DNA from: Chitinophagaceae bacterium UBA4411
Lineage (GTDB): Bacteria > Bacteroidota > Bacteroidia > Chitinophagales > Chitinophagaceae
NCBI GenBank assembly: GCA_002400415.1
Contig: DGQP01000002.1
Span: 496,001 to 560,000, forward strand
Length of the DNA stretch: 64,000 bases
Direction of reading: 5' to 3'
Within the stretch, counting starts at the first letter, position 1. The number at the start of each line of letters is the position of its first letter. Position numbers and translations under genes: made by a program. Positions 35,237-42,586 of the stretch are shown in pieces. The notes below the pieces were generated by a model that had not been told where the DNA came from, made no database searches, and saw only the letters and a list, made by a program, of their open reading frames with translations.

Positions 35237-35677
35237 TTACATACCAGGAAACCAGCTACGGTTATCCCCGATAATATCCCTGAATGGCCAGGGTATTGCT
35301 GCCAGTATCATTAACAGCGCCACCAGTAGTAACCAGCCGGCTGCTTTATAATTAAGGACCTTAGCTTTGCCCCTTGCGATTGTTATCAGAATGATTGATA
35401 CAAACATCATCAATGGGTGCTCTACCCAGAAAAAACGGTAAAATTTGTTTTTCATCAGGGAATCGGCCCCGTCAGGCAACCCGTTCATAATACCATACCG
35501 CCCTGCAATCAGCTGGTATAATCCCAGCAGCAGCATGATATGAGCACTGATCAGTAAGAACAAACTTGTTTTCTTAATGCCTGGGTTCTTAGAAAAAGCC
35601 TGGAACAATGTTACCAGCAAGAGTAATAATATGACCCAGCGGAGTAAGCTGTGCAAATGCAGTAATCCGGTATCCAT
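35237..35677 (-). CDS. Four-helix integral membrane protein
   Basis: 146 residues with about four membrane segments (LLRWVILLLLLVTLFQAF, TSLFLLISAHIMLLLGLYQLI, HPLMMFVSIILITIARG, AGWLLLVALLMILAAIPWPF). Possible heme-ligand histidines at H7, H9, H46 and in WVEHPLMMF; such proteins are often annotated 'cytochrome b' in Bacteroidota, but I see no proof of heme binding. Ends DIIGDNRSWFPGM. Confidence 0.75.
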   Translation of the reverse strand: MDTGLLHLHSLLRWVILLLLLVTLFQAFSKNPGIKKTSLFLLISAHIMLLLGLYQLIAGRYGIMNGLPDGADSLMKNKFYRFFWVEHPLMMFVSIILITIARGKAKVLNYKAAGWLLLVALLMILAAIPWPFRDIIGDNRSWFPGM

Positions 35678-35732
35678 AGCAACTTAATTTAGGTCATCAA
35701 ATCTACAACGAAGGCTTCACCTGAAAAATTTA

Positions 35733-36836
35733 TTATTCCACCCAGTCAGCAATGAATACATTGGTATCACGGGTGCCGCCGTTATTACGATTGCTGCAGA
35801 AAACGATTTTCTTACCATTGGGAGAGAACATGGGAAAGGCATCAAATCCTTTATCCCGGCTGATCTTTGTGAGGTTAGTTCCGTCTTCATTAATGGTGTA
35901 AAGATTAAAAGGAAATCCCCGCTTATACTCGTGGTTAGAAGCAAAAATGATCCTTTTGTTATCCGGCATGTAGGCCGGTGCCCAGTTGGCCTGCCCGTAG
36001 GAAGTTACCTGGTGCGCATTACTTCCATCTGCATTAGCCACCCATACTTCCATATTGGTGGGAGCTACTAAATTTTCTGCCAGCAGGTCTTTGTATTCTT
36101 TGATTTCTGCTTCTGTTTTAGGTCTTGATGCTCTCCAGATCAGTTTGGTCCCATCGGGGCTAAACCATGCGCCCCCATCATATCCCAGCATATTGGTAAT
36201 TCTCTTTTCTTCTCCCGTTTTCAGGTTCATGATATAGAGGTCAATATCACCGTCTTTATCACTTGTATACAGCATCTTTTCTCCATCCGGGGAAAGCGTT
36301 GCTTCCGCATCGTAGCCTTTTGAATTGGTCAGTTGCTTTACAATTTTCCCATCCAGGTCAGCCATGAAGATATCGTAGCTATCGTACAAAGGCCAGATAT
36401 ATTTGTTGCCATATTTAGCCCTGTCAGGTGTTGGAGGACAATCAGGGCTGTCCAGGTGGGTGGAAGCATAAATAATATGCTTCCCGTCTTTAGTGAAAAA
36501 AGCACAGGTGGTGCGGCCTTTGCCCGTGCTTACCATTTTATATGTAAACTTCTCCCCCTTTTTTGTTGGCACTTTACCTATGAACATCTGGTCGCAGTTA
36601 AGCCCTTCTTTTGGATTGGTACGCTGAAAAACAATGTACTTCCCGTCAAAGCTCCAGTATGCTTCTGCATTATCACCACCAAAAGTCAGCTGTTGCACAT
36701 TTTTGAAATGTGACTCGTCAGCATATCTCAGTGTATCTGTGGCCGGGTCAGCAGCGGCTATTTTAGAACTGTTATTACATGACTGAGAGGCTATGATGCC
36801 TGCAAGTACTAAAAGGAAGCCTGCGATTTTTTTCAT
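35733..36836 (-). CDS. PD40 / TolB-like beta-propeller lipoprotein
   Basis: Lipoprotein signal (GIIASQSC, C20), then tandem WD40-like PD40 repeats with the AYWSFDGKYIVFQ, ATLSPDGEKMLYTSDKDGDID, AWFSPDGTKLIWRA and PMFSPNGKKIVFCSN signatures, giving a propeller of about six blades. 367 residues. Probably a periplasmic or surface binding scaffold; it is not TolB itself, because it lacks the TolB N-terminal domain and tol neighbours. Confidence 0.85.
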   Translation of the reverse strand: MKKIAGFLLVLAGIIASQSCNNSSKIAAADPATDTLRYADESHFKNVQQLTFGGDNAEAYWSFDGKYIVFQRTNPKEGLNCDQMFIGKVPTKKGEKFTYKMVSTGKGRTTCAFFTKDGKHIIYASTHLDSPDCPPTPDRAKYGNKYIWPLYDSYDIFMADLDGKIVKQLTNSKGYDAEATLSPDGEKMLYTSDKDGDIDLYIMNLKTGEEKRITNMLGYDGGAWFSPDGTKLIWRASRPKTEAEIKEYKDLLAENLVAPTNMEVWVANADGSNAHQVTSYGQANWAPAYMPDNKRIIFASNHEYKRGFPFNLYTINEDGTNLTKISRDKGFDAFPMFSPNGKKIVFCSNRNNGGTRDTNVFIADWVE

Positions 36837-36861
36837 TTTTTATTGTTTTATTCAGCGGAGG

Positions 36862-36869
36862 CAAAGGTA
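36862..36869 (-). promoter_or_regulatory. Candidate -7 element for the PD40 lipoprotein
   Basis: TACCTTTG on the coding strand matches TAnnTTTG, 26 bp before the ATG. No clear -33 element is seen. Confidence 0.4.
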
Positions 36870-36939
36870 TTTTTGTTGCCAGCCTCGTTTGTCAGGCAAT
36901 TGTCATACCTAAGCCCTAAAAATAAATTAGTTTTGGGAG

Positions 36940-37947
36940 ATGAACCGTATCACAAAAATAACCGGACTTTTAGCAACCGGCTTGATCATTCTCAGCAGTT
37001 GCACTGATAATACTCCTTCTTCCCCTTATACGGAGATACTCACCCAGCCACCTTTTGCCGGTCTTACTGACAGCATAAAGAACGAAAAAACCGATCCTGA
37101 TCTCTATTTCAGAAGAGCTGTCCTGCTGAACAGTAATAATTTTCAGGAGCCTGCCCTTCTCGATTTTGAACAAGCCTGGGCTTTAAAAAAAGAAGAAAAA
37201 TTTGCATACGCTATCAGTACAATCTTAGTGGATAAGAATCCCGACTCCGCTGTTGTATTTCTCAACCAGTCGTTAAAAGAATTACCACAAAGTATTTTAC
37301 TGCACCTCAGTCTTGCACGTTCTTACAATGCCCAGAATAAAACAGAAGAGGCCTTGAAGACATGTGATGAAATATTGCAAATGAATCCTGAACAAGTAGA
37401 TGCTTTAAAACTAAGGGCCGGTTTACTGGAGAAAAAACAAGATTTTGCAACAGCTGTCAGCACCCTTGAAAAAGCCTACGCAATTACTCCTTATGACATA
37501 GAACTGAATTATATCCTGGCCCTGAAATATGCGGAAACAAAAAACCAAAAGGTCATACGCCTGTGCGATTCATTGATAAAAATGGATTCACTGGGTGTTC
37601 ATGCCGACCCTTATTATTATAAAGGAATTTACTATTCCAATATGAATGATAAGCCCAAAGCACTATCATTATTTAATGAAGCCATCAAACATGATTACAA
37701 TTTCCTGGATGCGCACATTGAAAAAGGGATCATTCTGTATGACCAGCAGAACTATGAAGAAGCATATAAATCCTTTAACCTGGCCATGACCATTTCTCCA
37801 AAGTATGCCGATTCTTATTACTGGATGGCCAAATGCCAGGAAGCAACCGGCAATAAAGCGGAAGCCCGGTTGAATTACCAGCGGGCCTACGGATTGGATA
37901 AAACCCTGAAAGAGGCAAAGGAAGCTGCTGACAGGATAGTTAATTAG
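36940..37947 (+). CDS. TPR-repeat lipoprotein
   Basis: Lipoprotein signal ending LIILSSC (C21). At least six tetratricopeptide repeats from about residue 50 to 330 (ILLHLSLARSYNAQNKTEEALKTCDEIL, AYYYKGIYYSNMNDKPKALSLFNEAI-like units). 335 residues. TAGTTTTG at 36928-36935, directly before the ATG, resembles a -7 element and would give an almost leaderless mRNA. The last codons (V-N-stop) lie inside the octamer array of the next spacer. Role unknown, probably protein-protein scaffolding in the envelope. Confidence 0.85.
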   Translation: MNRITKITGLLATGLIILSSCTDNTPSSPYTEILTQPPFAGLTDSIKNEKTDPDLYFRRAVLLNSNNFQEPALLDFEQAWALKKEEKFAYAISTILVDKNPDSAVVFLNQSLKELPQSILLHLSLARSYNAQNKTEEALKTCDEILQMNPEQVDALKLRAGLLEKKQDFATAVSTLEKAYAITPYDIELNYILALKYAETKNQKVIRLCDSLIKMDSLGVHADPYYYKGIYYSNMNDKPKALSLFNEAIKHDYNFLDAHIEKGIILYDQQNYEEAYKSFNLAMTISPKYADSYYWMAKCQEATGNKAEARLNYQRAYGLDKTLKEAKEAADRIVN

Positions 37948-38036
37948 CTCATTGGTTTATCAGTATAAAAATGTTGAAAAATCTGACCTGCCGGTCAACC
38001 AGTTAACGAATTAACCAATAAACCATTCAACCACTT
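37938..38036. repeat. AT-rich octamer-array inverted element (TPR gene-rpe spacer)
   Basis: Left arm: AGTTAATT (37938), AGCTCATT (37946), GGTTTATC (37954), AGTATAAA (37962). Right arm, five abutting units in the opposite orientation: AACCAGTT (37997), AACGAATT (38005), AACCAATA (38013), AACCATTC (38021), AACCACTT (38029). The TAG stop of the TPR gene (37945-37947) is inside the left arm. Confidence 0.75.
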
Positions 38037-38065
38037 ATCTTATCTTGCACCGCAAACAGACTGAT

Positions 38066-38716
38066 ATGCCGATTGTTGCACCTTCTCTTTTATCTGCCAA
38101 TTACCTGAACCTGGAAGCTGATTGTAAAATGCTGAACGAAAGTGAGGCAGACTGGTACCACCTGGATGTGATGGACGGCCGTTTTGTCCCCAATATCAGC
38201 TTCGGCCCCATGCTGATCGAATTTTTCCGGAAAGCTACTACGAAGGTTTGTGATGTGCATCTCATGATCGAAGAGCCTGGTAATTATGCCGAGCAATTCA
38301 GGAATGCGGGTGCTGATAATCTTTCAGTTCATATTGAAGCCTGCCCCCACCTGCACAGGAATATCCAGCAGATAAAAGCACTGGGAATGAAAGCAGGTGT
38401 GGCTGTCAACCCGCATACTCCTGTTTCCGCTTTAAGCGATATTCTTCATGATATTGACCTGGTTTGCCTGATGAGTGTGAACCCCGGTTTTGGCGGACAA
38501 AAGTTCATTCCTTACACCCTGGATAAAATTAAGCAACTCCGTAAAATGATCACGGAAAGGGGGCTGAATGTACATATAGAAATAGATGGCGGGGTAACCC
38601 TTGAAAACGCCCCTTCTATTATAGCAGCCGGCGCTGATGTATTAGTAGCCGGCAACACCGTATTCAAAGCTGCCGATCAGAAAGCAATGATCAGCCAGCT
38701 TAAAAGAGTACAATAA
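38066..38716 (+). CDS. rpe: Ribulose-phosphate 3-epimerase
   Basis: Interconverts ribulose-5-phosphate and xylulose-5-phosphate. I use the ATG at 38066 (MPIVAPSLLSANYLNLE), not an upstream TTG at 38045. TIM-barrel metal and catalytic motifs: HLDVMDGRFVPNISFG, CDVHLMIE, MSVNPGFGGQKF, EIDGGV. 216 residues. TATCTTGC about 20 bp upstream resembles a variant -7 element. Confidence 0.96.
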   Translation: MPIVAPSLLSANYLNLEADCKMLNESEADWYHLDVMDGRFVPNISFGPMLIEFFRKATTKVCDVHLMIEEPGNYAEQFRNAGADNLSVHIEACPHLHRNIQQIKALGMKAGVAVNPHTPVSALSDILHDIDLVCLMSVNPGFGGQKFIPYTLDKIKQLRKMITERGLNVHIEIDGGVTLENAPSIIAAGADVLVAGNTVFKAADQKAMISQLKRVQ

Positions 38717-38761
38717 AATAACTTGTATAAAACGAAACGTATTAATGATCGCAGGCAGCGG

Positions 38762-39667
38762 TCATTTTTTTGTAACCCGTACCCAATCCACCAGCATTTT
38801 ACTCTTTCCGGCTTTGATCATTTCAAATGTAGAAGCCGGCAATCCATAAAAAGGCTCTTTGATTCCGTTTATTTTGTAGGGGTACACACCGCCTACTGCA
38901 AAATTCAGGATCAGGTATTTCGGATTATCAAAAGCCCATTCTCCAAAAAATTGCGTCATCGGCCTCGTGATCCGGAGTACAGGTATACCATCATATTTGA
39001 AGAGTAGTGTATCCTGTGTCCAGTCCACGGCATACACATGCCAGTTGGTAACATCATTATCAGCGGGGAAATATAAACGGTCCACAAGGCCTGCGTCTCC
39101 ACTATATCCTTTTCCATGTATGGCGGAACTGATCCAGTCCTTTTCCCCAACGTATTCCATGATATCAATCTCACCGGTTTCAGGCCAGTTACCATTGCCC
39201 AGCATCCACCAGGCCGGCCACAGACCTGCCCCATCTGTTAATTTAATTCTTGCGGCAAAAGACCCATATGTAAACTCAGCTTTGGAACGGGTATTTATTC
39301 TTCCTGAAACGAAATCAAATTTTTGACCATCCTTTGTTATAAAACCGGGGGCATAATGCGGTTGTAACAATAATGCTCCGTTTGCCGCACCCTCCGCCTC
39401 TTCACCAGTTACTATCCTGATCACCGCCGCAGAATCAATATATCCCTGCAATTCATTATTTACGTGTATTCCGCTTATCTCTGTATTCCACCTGGAAGTG
39501 TCCAGTCTTGTTCCGGAAAAGTCATCGAAGAAAACCGTTTCACCTTCCGGCTTTGTTTCCTCTTTTGTCACCGGCACAGGGACCTGCCGGTCAGAACACT
39601 GCGCTAAAAACAATGAACCAATAATTACCAGAACTGCTAAGCCTTTATTAATCTTAAACTGCTTCAT
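38762..39667 (-). CDS. GH16 beta-glucanase lipoprotein (GH16-1)
   Basis: Glycoside hydrolase family 16, laminarinase type, predicted to cut beta-1,3- or mixed-linkage glucan. I use the ATG at 39667 rather than 39688 because it starts a lipoprotein signal (MKQFKINKG...LFLAQC). The catalytic motif is GEIDIMEYVG at about residues 165-174, with the nucleophile and acid/base glutamates on either side of the Asp. About 301 residues. Adjacent to GH16-2 on the same strand with 20 bp between; convergent with rpe. Confidence 0.92.
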   Translation of the reverse strand: MKQFKINKGLAVLVIIGSLFLAQCSDRQVPVPVTKEETKPEGETVFFDDFSGTRLDTSRWNTEISGIHVNNELQGYIDSAAVIRIVTGEEAEGAANGALLLQPHYAPGFITKDGQKFDFVSGRINTRSKAEFTYGSFAARIKLTDGAGLWPAWWMLGNGNWPETGEIDIMEYVGEKDWISSAIHGKGYSGDAGLVDRLYFPADNDVTNWHVYAVDWTQDTLLFKYDGIPVLRITRPMTQFFGEWAFDNPKYLILNFAVGGVYPYKINGIKEPFYGLPASTFEMIKAGKSKMLVDWVRVTKK

Positions 39668-39687
39668 GCCAGGAAAATTGAAACCCA

Positions 39688-40506
39688 TTACTGATACACT
39701 CTTACATAGTCAACTACTAATTGCTGTGGAAATAAGTTATCATCTACACCATGCTTGCCGCCCCAGTTACCGCCCACAGCGATATTGAGTAATAAATGAA
39801 ATTCCTGGTCAAAAGGCCAGGCGGGTGTACCGGAATGTTCGTTTTTAAATGAATGAAATTTTACGCCGTCAATAAAGAAACCAATTTCTTCCACCGTCCA
39901 TTCTATCGCATATACATGAAACGCATTGTAAAGATCTTTTCTTAACTGACCACTTACCCGTTGTGTGCCTTTCATTCCATTATAAGCCCCTGTATGAATA
40001 GCCCCGAAAACAGAATCGGGTAAATAACCGACATTTTCCATGATATCTATTTCGCCACTGTTGGGCCAGCCGCCATACACCCAGTTGGTGGGCAGCATCC
40101 AGATGGCAGGCCATAAGCCTTTACCGGCAGGTAGTTTTGCTCTTATTTCAATGCGGCCATATTTCCAGTCGCCTTTATTTTTCGTCACCAAACGGGCAGA
40201 AGTATAGGCAGCCCCTGAGTAGCTTTCTTTTTTTGTTTCGATAACAAGGTTCCCGTTTTCAACCCTTGCATTTTCCGGCCGGTTCCAGGTATAGAATTGT
40301 AATTCGTTATTACCCCACCCGCAGATATCAGGGCAACCATTTCCCCTATCATAACTCCATTTTGTGCTATCCGGGAGCCCGGTGTAGTTGAACTCATCAG
40401 CCCATACTAATTTTTGAAAAACAGACTGACTCTTCGCGGTTTGCTGAATTGATAACAGGACAGGAAGTAAAAAAAATACTCCCCATTTTATTGAACTGAA
40501 TTTCAT
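39688..40506 (-). CDS. GH16 beta-glucanase, secreted (GH16-2)
   Basis: Signal peptide to about residue 27 (SIQQTAKSQS) with no lipobox cysteine, so periplasmic or released rather than lipid-anchored. Catalytic motif GEIDIMENVG at about residues 151-160; substrate-cleft sequence GWGNNELQFYT is typical of laminarinases. 272 residues, a single domain. A terminator-like hairpin (40553-40593) lies between it and GH16-3, so GH16-2 and GH16-1 may form their own unit or a read-through tail of the sus operon. Confidence 0.93.
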   Translation of the reverse strand: MKFSSIKWGVFFLLPVLLSIQQTAKSQSVFQKLVWADEFNYTGLPDSTKWSYDRGNGCPDICGWGNNELQFYTWNRPENARVENGNLVIETKKESYSGAAYTSARLVTKNKGDWKYGRIEIRAKLPAGKGLWPAIWMLPTNWVYGGWPNSGEIDIMENVGYLPDSVFGAIHTGAYNGMKGTQRVSGQLRKDLYNAFHVYAIEWTVEEIGFFIDGVKFHSFKNEHSGTPAWPFDQEFHLLLNIAVGGNWGGKHGVDDNLFPQQLVVDYVRVYQ

Positions 40507-40552
40507 AATAGTAGTTTGTTTAGGCCGGCAAGCCCCGGGAAGTAGTATTAAA

Positions 40553-40593
40553 AAGCGGAGGTAGTAACTTAAAGAAGTAATTACGATCCGCTT
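40553..40593 (-). terminator. Terminator-like hairpin between GH16-3 and GH16-2
   Basis: AAGCGGA / TCCGCTT (7 bp) extend into an imperfect inner stem; the minus strand continues as a T-run (GCTTTTTAATAC). It probably ends or attenuates the susC-GH16-3 transcript. Confidence 0.55.
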
Positions 40594-40644
40594 CTTAATG
40601 ACTGCTGATGAGAATGCTTGCTTTATGCGCTGCGAGAAAAATAA

Positions 40645-41664
40645 TTATTGGTATACCCTGATATAATCTATCTCCATGGTAGAACTAACAAAAGCCGGGT
40701 CAACCGCACCACCGAAATTGCCTCCCATGGCTATATTAAGAATGATAAAAAAATTCTGGTTAAACGGCAGCCCTGCTGAATTCGGAAATGTAAAAAACGT
40801 AAAGTCATCCACTGATATTTTTATGGTGCTGGCAGACCATTCCAATCCATACCTGTGAAATTCAGTGCTTGCATTTGCAATCACCACAGAACTTCCATCC
40901 CCGTTACCACCGGAATGGCCGGGGTGATGGAGAGTGCCGAATATTTTGTTCTGCTGGTTTCCCACATGCTCCATGATATCTATCTCGCCACAGCCCGGCC
41001 AGGGGACGGTACTGATATTACTTCCGAGCATCCAGATAGCAGCCCAGGTACCAGCCCCAAACGGCAATTTTGCTCTTGCCTCCAGTTTGCCATATTTAAA
41101 AGAGAATTTATCCTTTGACAACAACCTGGCAGAGGTATAAGGGCTCCCGTTAAAGCTTTCTGCTTTTGCAATGATCTTCAGAGTGCCTCCGGATACAACA
41201 GCGTTATCAGGCCTGTTAGTGTAGTACTGCAGCTCATTGTTTCCCCAGCCACCTGCCCCCAGGTCATAACCCCATTTAGCAGGGTCAGGAGGGCCGGGTG
41301 TATCAAACTCTTCAGACCATATCAGTGACTGGGCAACAGTCACTGATACCTGTATTGATTTTGAGATAGTTTGACCAGACGAGCTTTTTGCTATTACATT
41401 AACTGTATAAGTACCAGAAGCCGGGTACCTGTAGGTAACCACACCAGATGCAACCGTCTGAAAGATGCCGTTACCATAATCATAATCATAGGTAACCGCA
41501 TTTGTTGCGGAGGCTGTGAATGCAACATTACCGCTGTTGTCCGTACTCACCACCGCATTTACAGTCAGATTCGTGGGTGCAATATTCGTATTACCCGGGC
41601 TGTCTTTACCACAGGAAAAACAAAGCAGTACTGCTGATAAAAATATGAATGACAATTGTTTCAT
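40645..41664 (-). CDS. GH16 beta-glucanase lipoprotein with PKD-like domain (GH16-3)
   Basis: Lipoprotein signal (SAVLLCFSC, C18), a PKD-like Ig domain (about residues 30-110, TYDYDYGNG, YPASGTYTVNVIA), then GH16 (about 113-339) with catalytic motif GEIDIMEHVG near 225-234 and GWGNNELQYYT in the cleft. 339 residues. The PKD-like module resembles those of the next two lipoproteins, suggesting a common surface tether. Probably an outer-surface endoglucanase. Confidence 0.92.
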   Translation of the reverse strand: MKQLSFIFLSAVLLCFSCGKDSPGNTNIAPTNLTVNAVVSTDNSGNVAFTASATNAVTYDYDYGNGIFQTVASGVVTYRYPASGTYTVNVIAKSSSGQTISKSIQVSVTVAQSLIWSEEFDTPGPPDPAKWGYDLGAGGWGNNELQYYTNRPDNAVVSGGTLKIIAKAESFNGSPYTSARLLSKDKFSFKYGKLEARAKLPFGAGTWAAIWMLGSNISTVPWPGCGEIDIMEHVGNQQNKIFGTLHHPGHSGGNGDGSSVVIANASTEFHRYGLEWSASTIKISVDDFTFFTFPNSAGLPFNQNFFIILNIAMGGNFGGAVDPAFVSSTMEIDYIRVYQ

Positions 41665-41668
41665 GTAC

Positions 41669-42568
41669 CTATGGTTTTACTTTTAATTTCTGGTACCAGG
41701 AGTTTCCATCTATACCAATATTACGCAGATTCATTTCTGTCGCCGTTAAAGACAGAATCTCGTAGGTGGTGCCACCTGTTCCAAAATTAATAATGCCATT
41801 CCCCGGAACCGTGAACTGGATCCTGGTAGAGTTGGCAGGCGTTGAGGCCGAAGTGGCATCCATAAACGTCAGCATCCTGGTGCCACCGGTATTAATGGCA
41901 TAACAATTATCCCCTCCGCTGAATCCATAAAAACCGGATGCAGCTCCAATAGAGAAGGATGTACCCTTATTATCAATTGTCATGGATATCCTGTTCAGGT
42001 TATCCTTTGAAAAAGTGATCTCATCATCATAAGCACAGGCTTCACGGGTATTCGGGGGGGCCGCATACCAGATGGGTGCAAACTGATCAGCCGGTCCCAC
42101 GCCAAAATGCCCGGTAGCATCATGATCGGTGATCCAGATACGGGATGAGCCATTCGTTAAATTGGCAATGATATTGGCCGGTATTTCAAAGGCCACAAAT
42201 ACAGTAATCCTTTTGCTGATAGTAGTAGTAACACCAGCAGTACCGATTGCGTTTACTGTTATCGTATAACTATAGGTACCGGGGTTGCTGTATTTATACG
42301 TCAAAGTACCAGATGGCACCACCCTTGTTACACCATCACCAAAATCGATATTATAAGTAAGCGCATCACTGGCTGCAGCAGTGATAGTTACATTACCAGT
42401 TCCGTTGCCATTCGGATTAGCCACATCTGCACCGGCTATAGCCGTGGTGAGTGTAAGCCCAGTGGGTGTTTTAATATCCCCTAAAGAATATTCCTGTTTC
42501 TTGCAACCGCTGAAAGCGATCAGCACGGCAAGAACCAAAATTCCGGTAGATTTTATAGTCGTTATCAT
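41669..42568 (-). CDS. PKD-domain surface lipoprotein, putative glycan-binding
   Basis: Lipoprotein signal (LAVLIAFSGC, C22), a PKD-like domain (about residues 35-125, YNIDFGDGVTRVV, YSNPGTYSYTITV), then a C-terminal region of about 165 residues with WITDHDATGHFGVGPADQFAPIWYAAPP and many Gly/Asn/Thr residues. I do not recognise the C-terminal fold. Its place between susD-linked genes and a GH16 enzyme suggests a surface glycan-binding protein. 299 residues, 4 bp from GH16-3. Confidence 0.75.
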   Translation of the reverse strand: MITTIKSTGILVLAVLIAFSGCKKQEYSLGDIKTPTGLTLTTAIAGADVANPNGNGTGNVTITAAASDALTYNIDFGDGVTRVVPSGTLTYKYSNPGTYSYTITVNAIGTAGVTTTISKRITVFVAFEIPANIIANLTNGSSRIWITDHDATGHFGVGPADQFAPIWYAAPPNTREACAYDDEITFSKDNLNRISMTIDNKGTSFSIGAASGFYGFSGGDNCYAINTGGTRMLTFMDATSASTPANSTRIQFTVPGNGIINFGTGGTTYEILSLTATEMNLRNIGIDGNSWYQKLKVKP

Positions 42569-42586
42569 ATCAATTACTTTTTTGAA

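Noticed and set aside
35733..36836. TolB of the Tol-Pal system
   Set aside because: Only the PD40 repeats match; it is a lipoprotein without the TolB N-terminal domain or tol/pal neighbours.
4161..38036. Classical REP/BIME elements mobilised by a RAYT transposase
   Set aside because: No Y1-type transposase gene is present here, and the units are 7-8-bp phased arrays rather than single 20-35-bp palindromes.
38045..38065. Upstream TTG start for rpe
   Set aside because: ATG at 38066 gives the conserved MPIVAPSLLSAN start.
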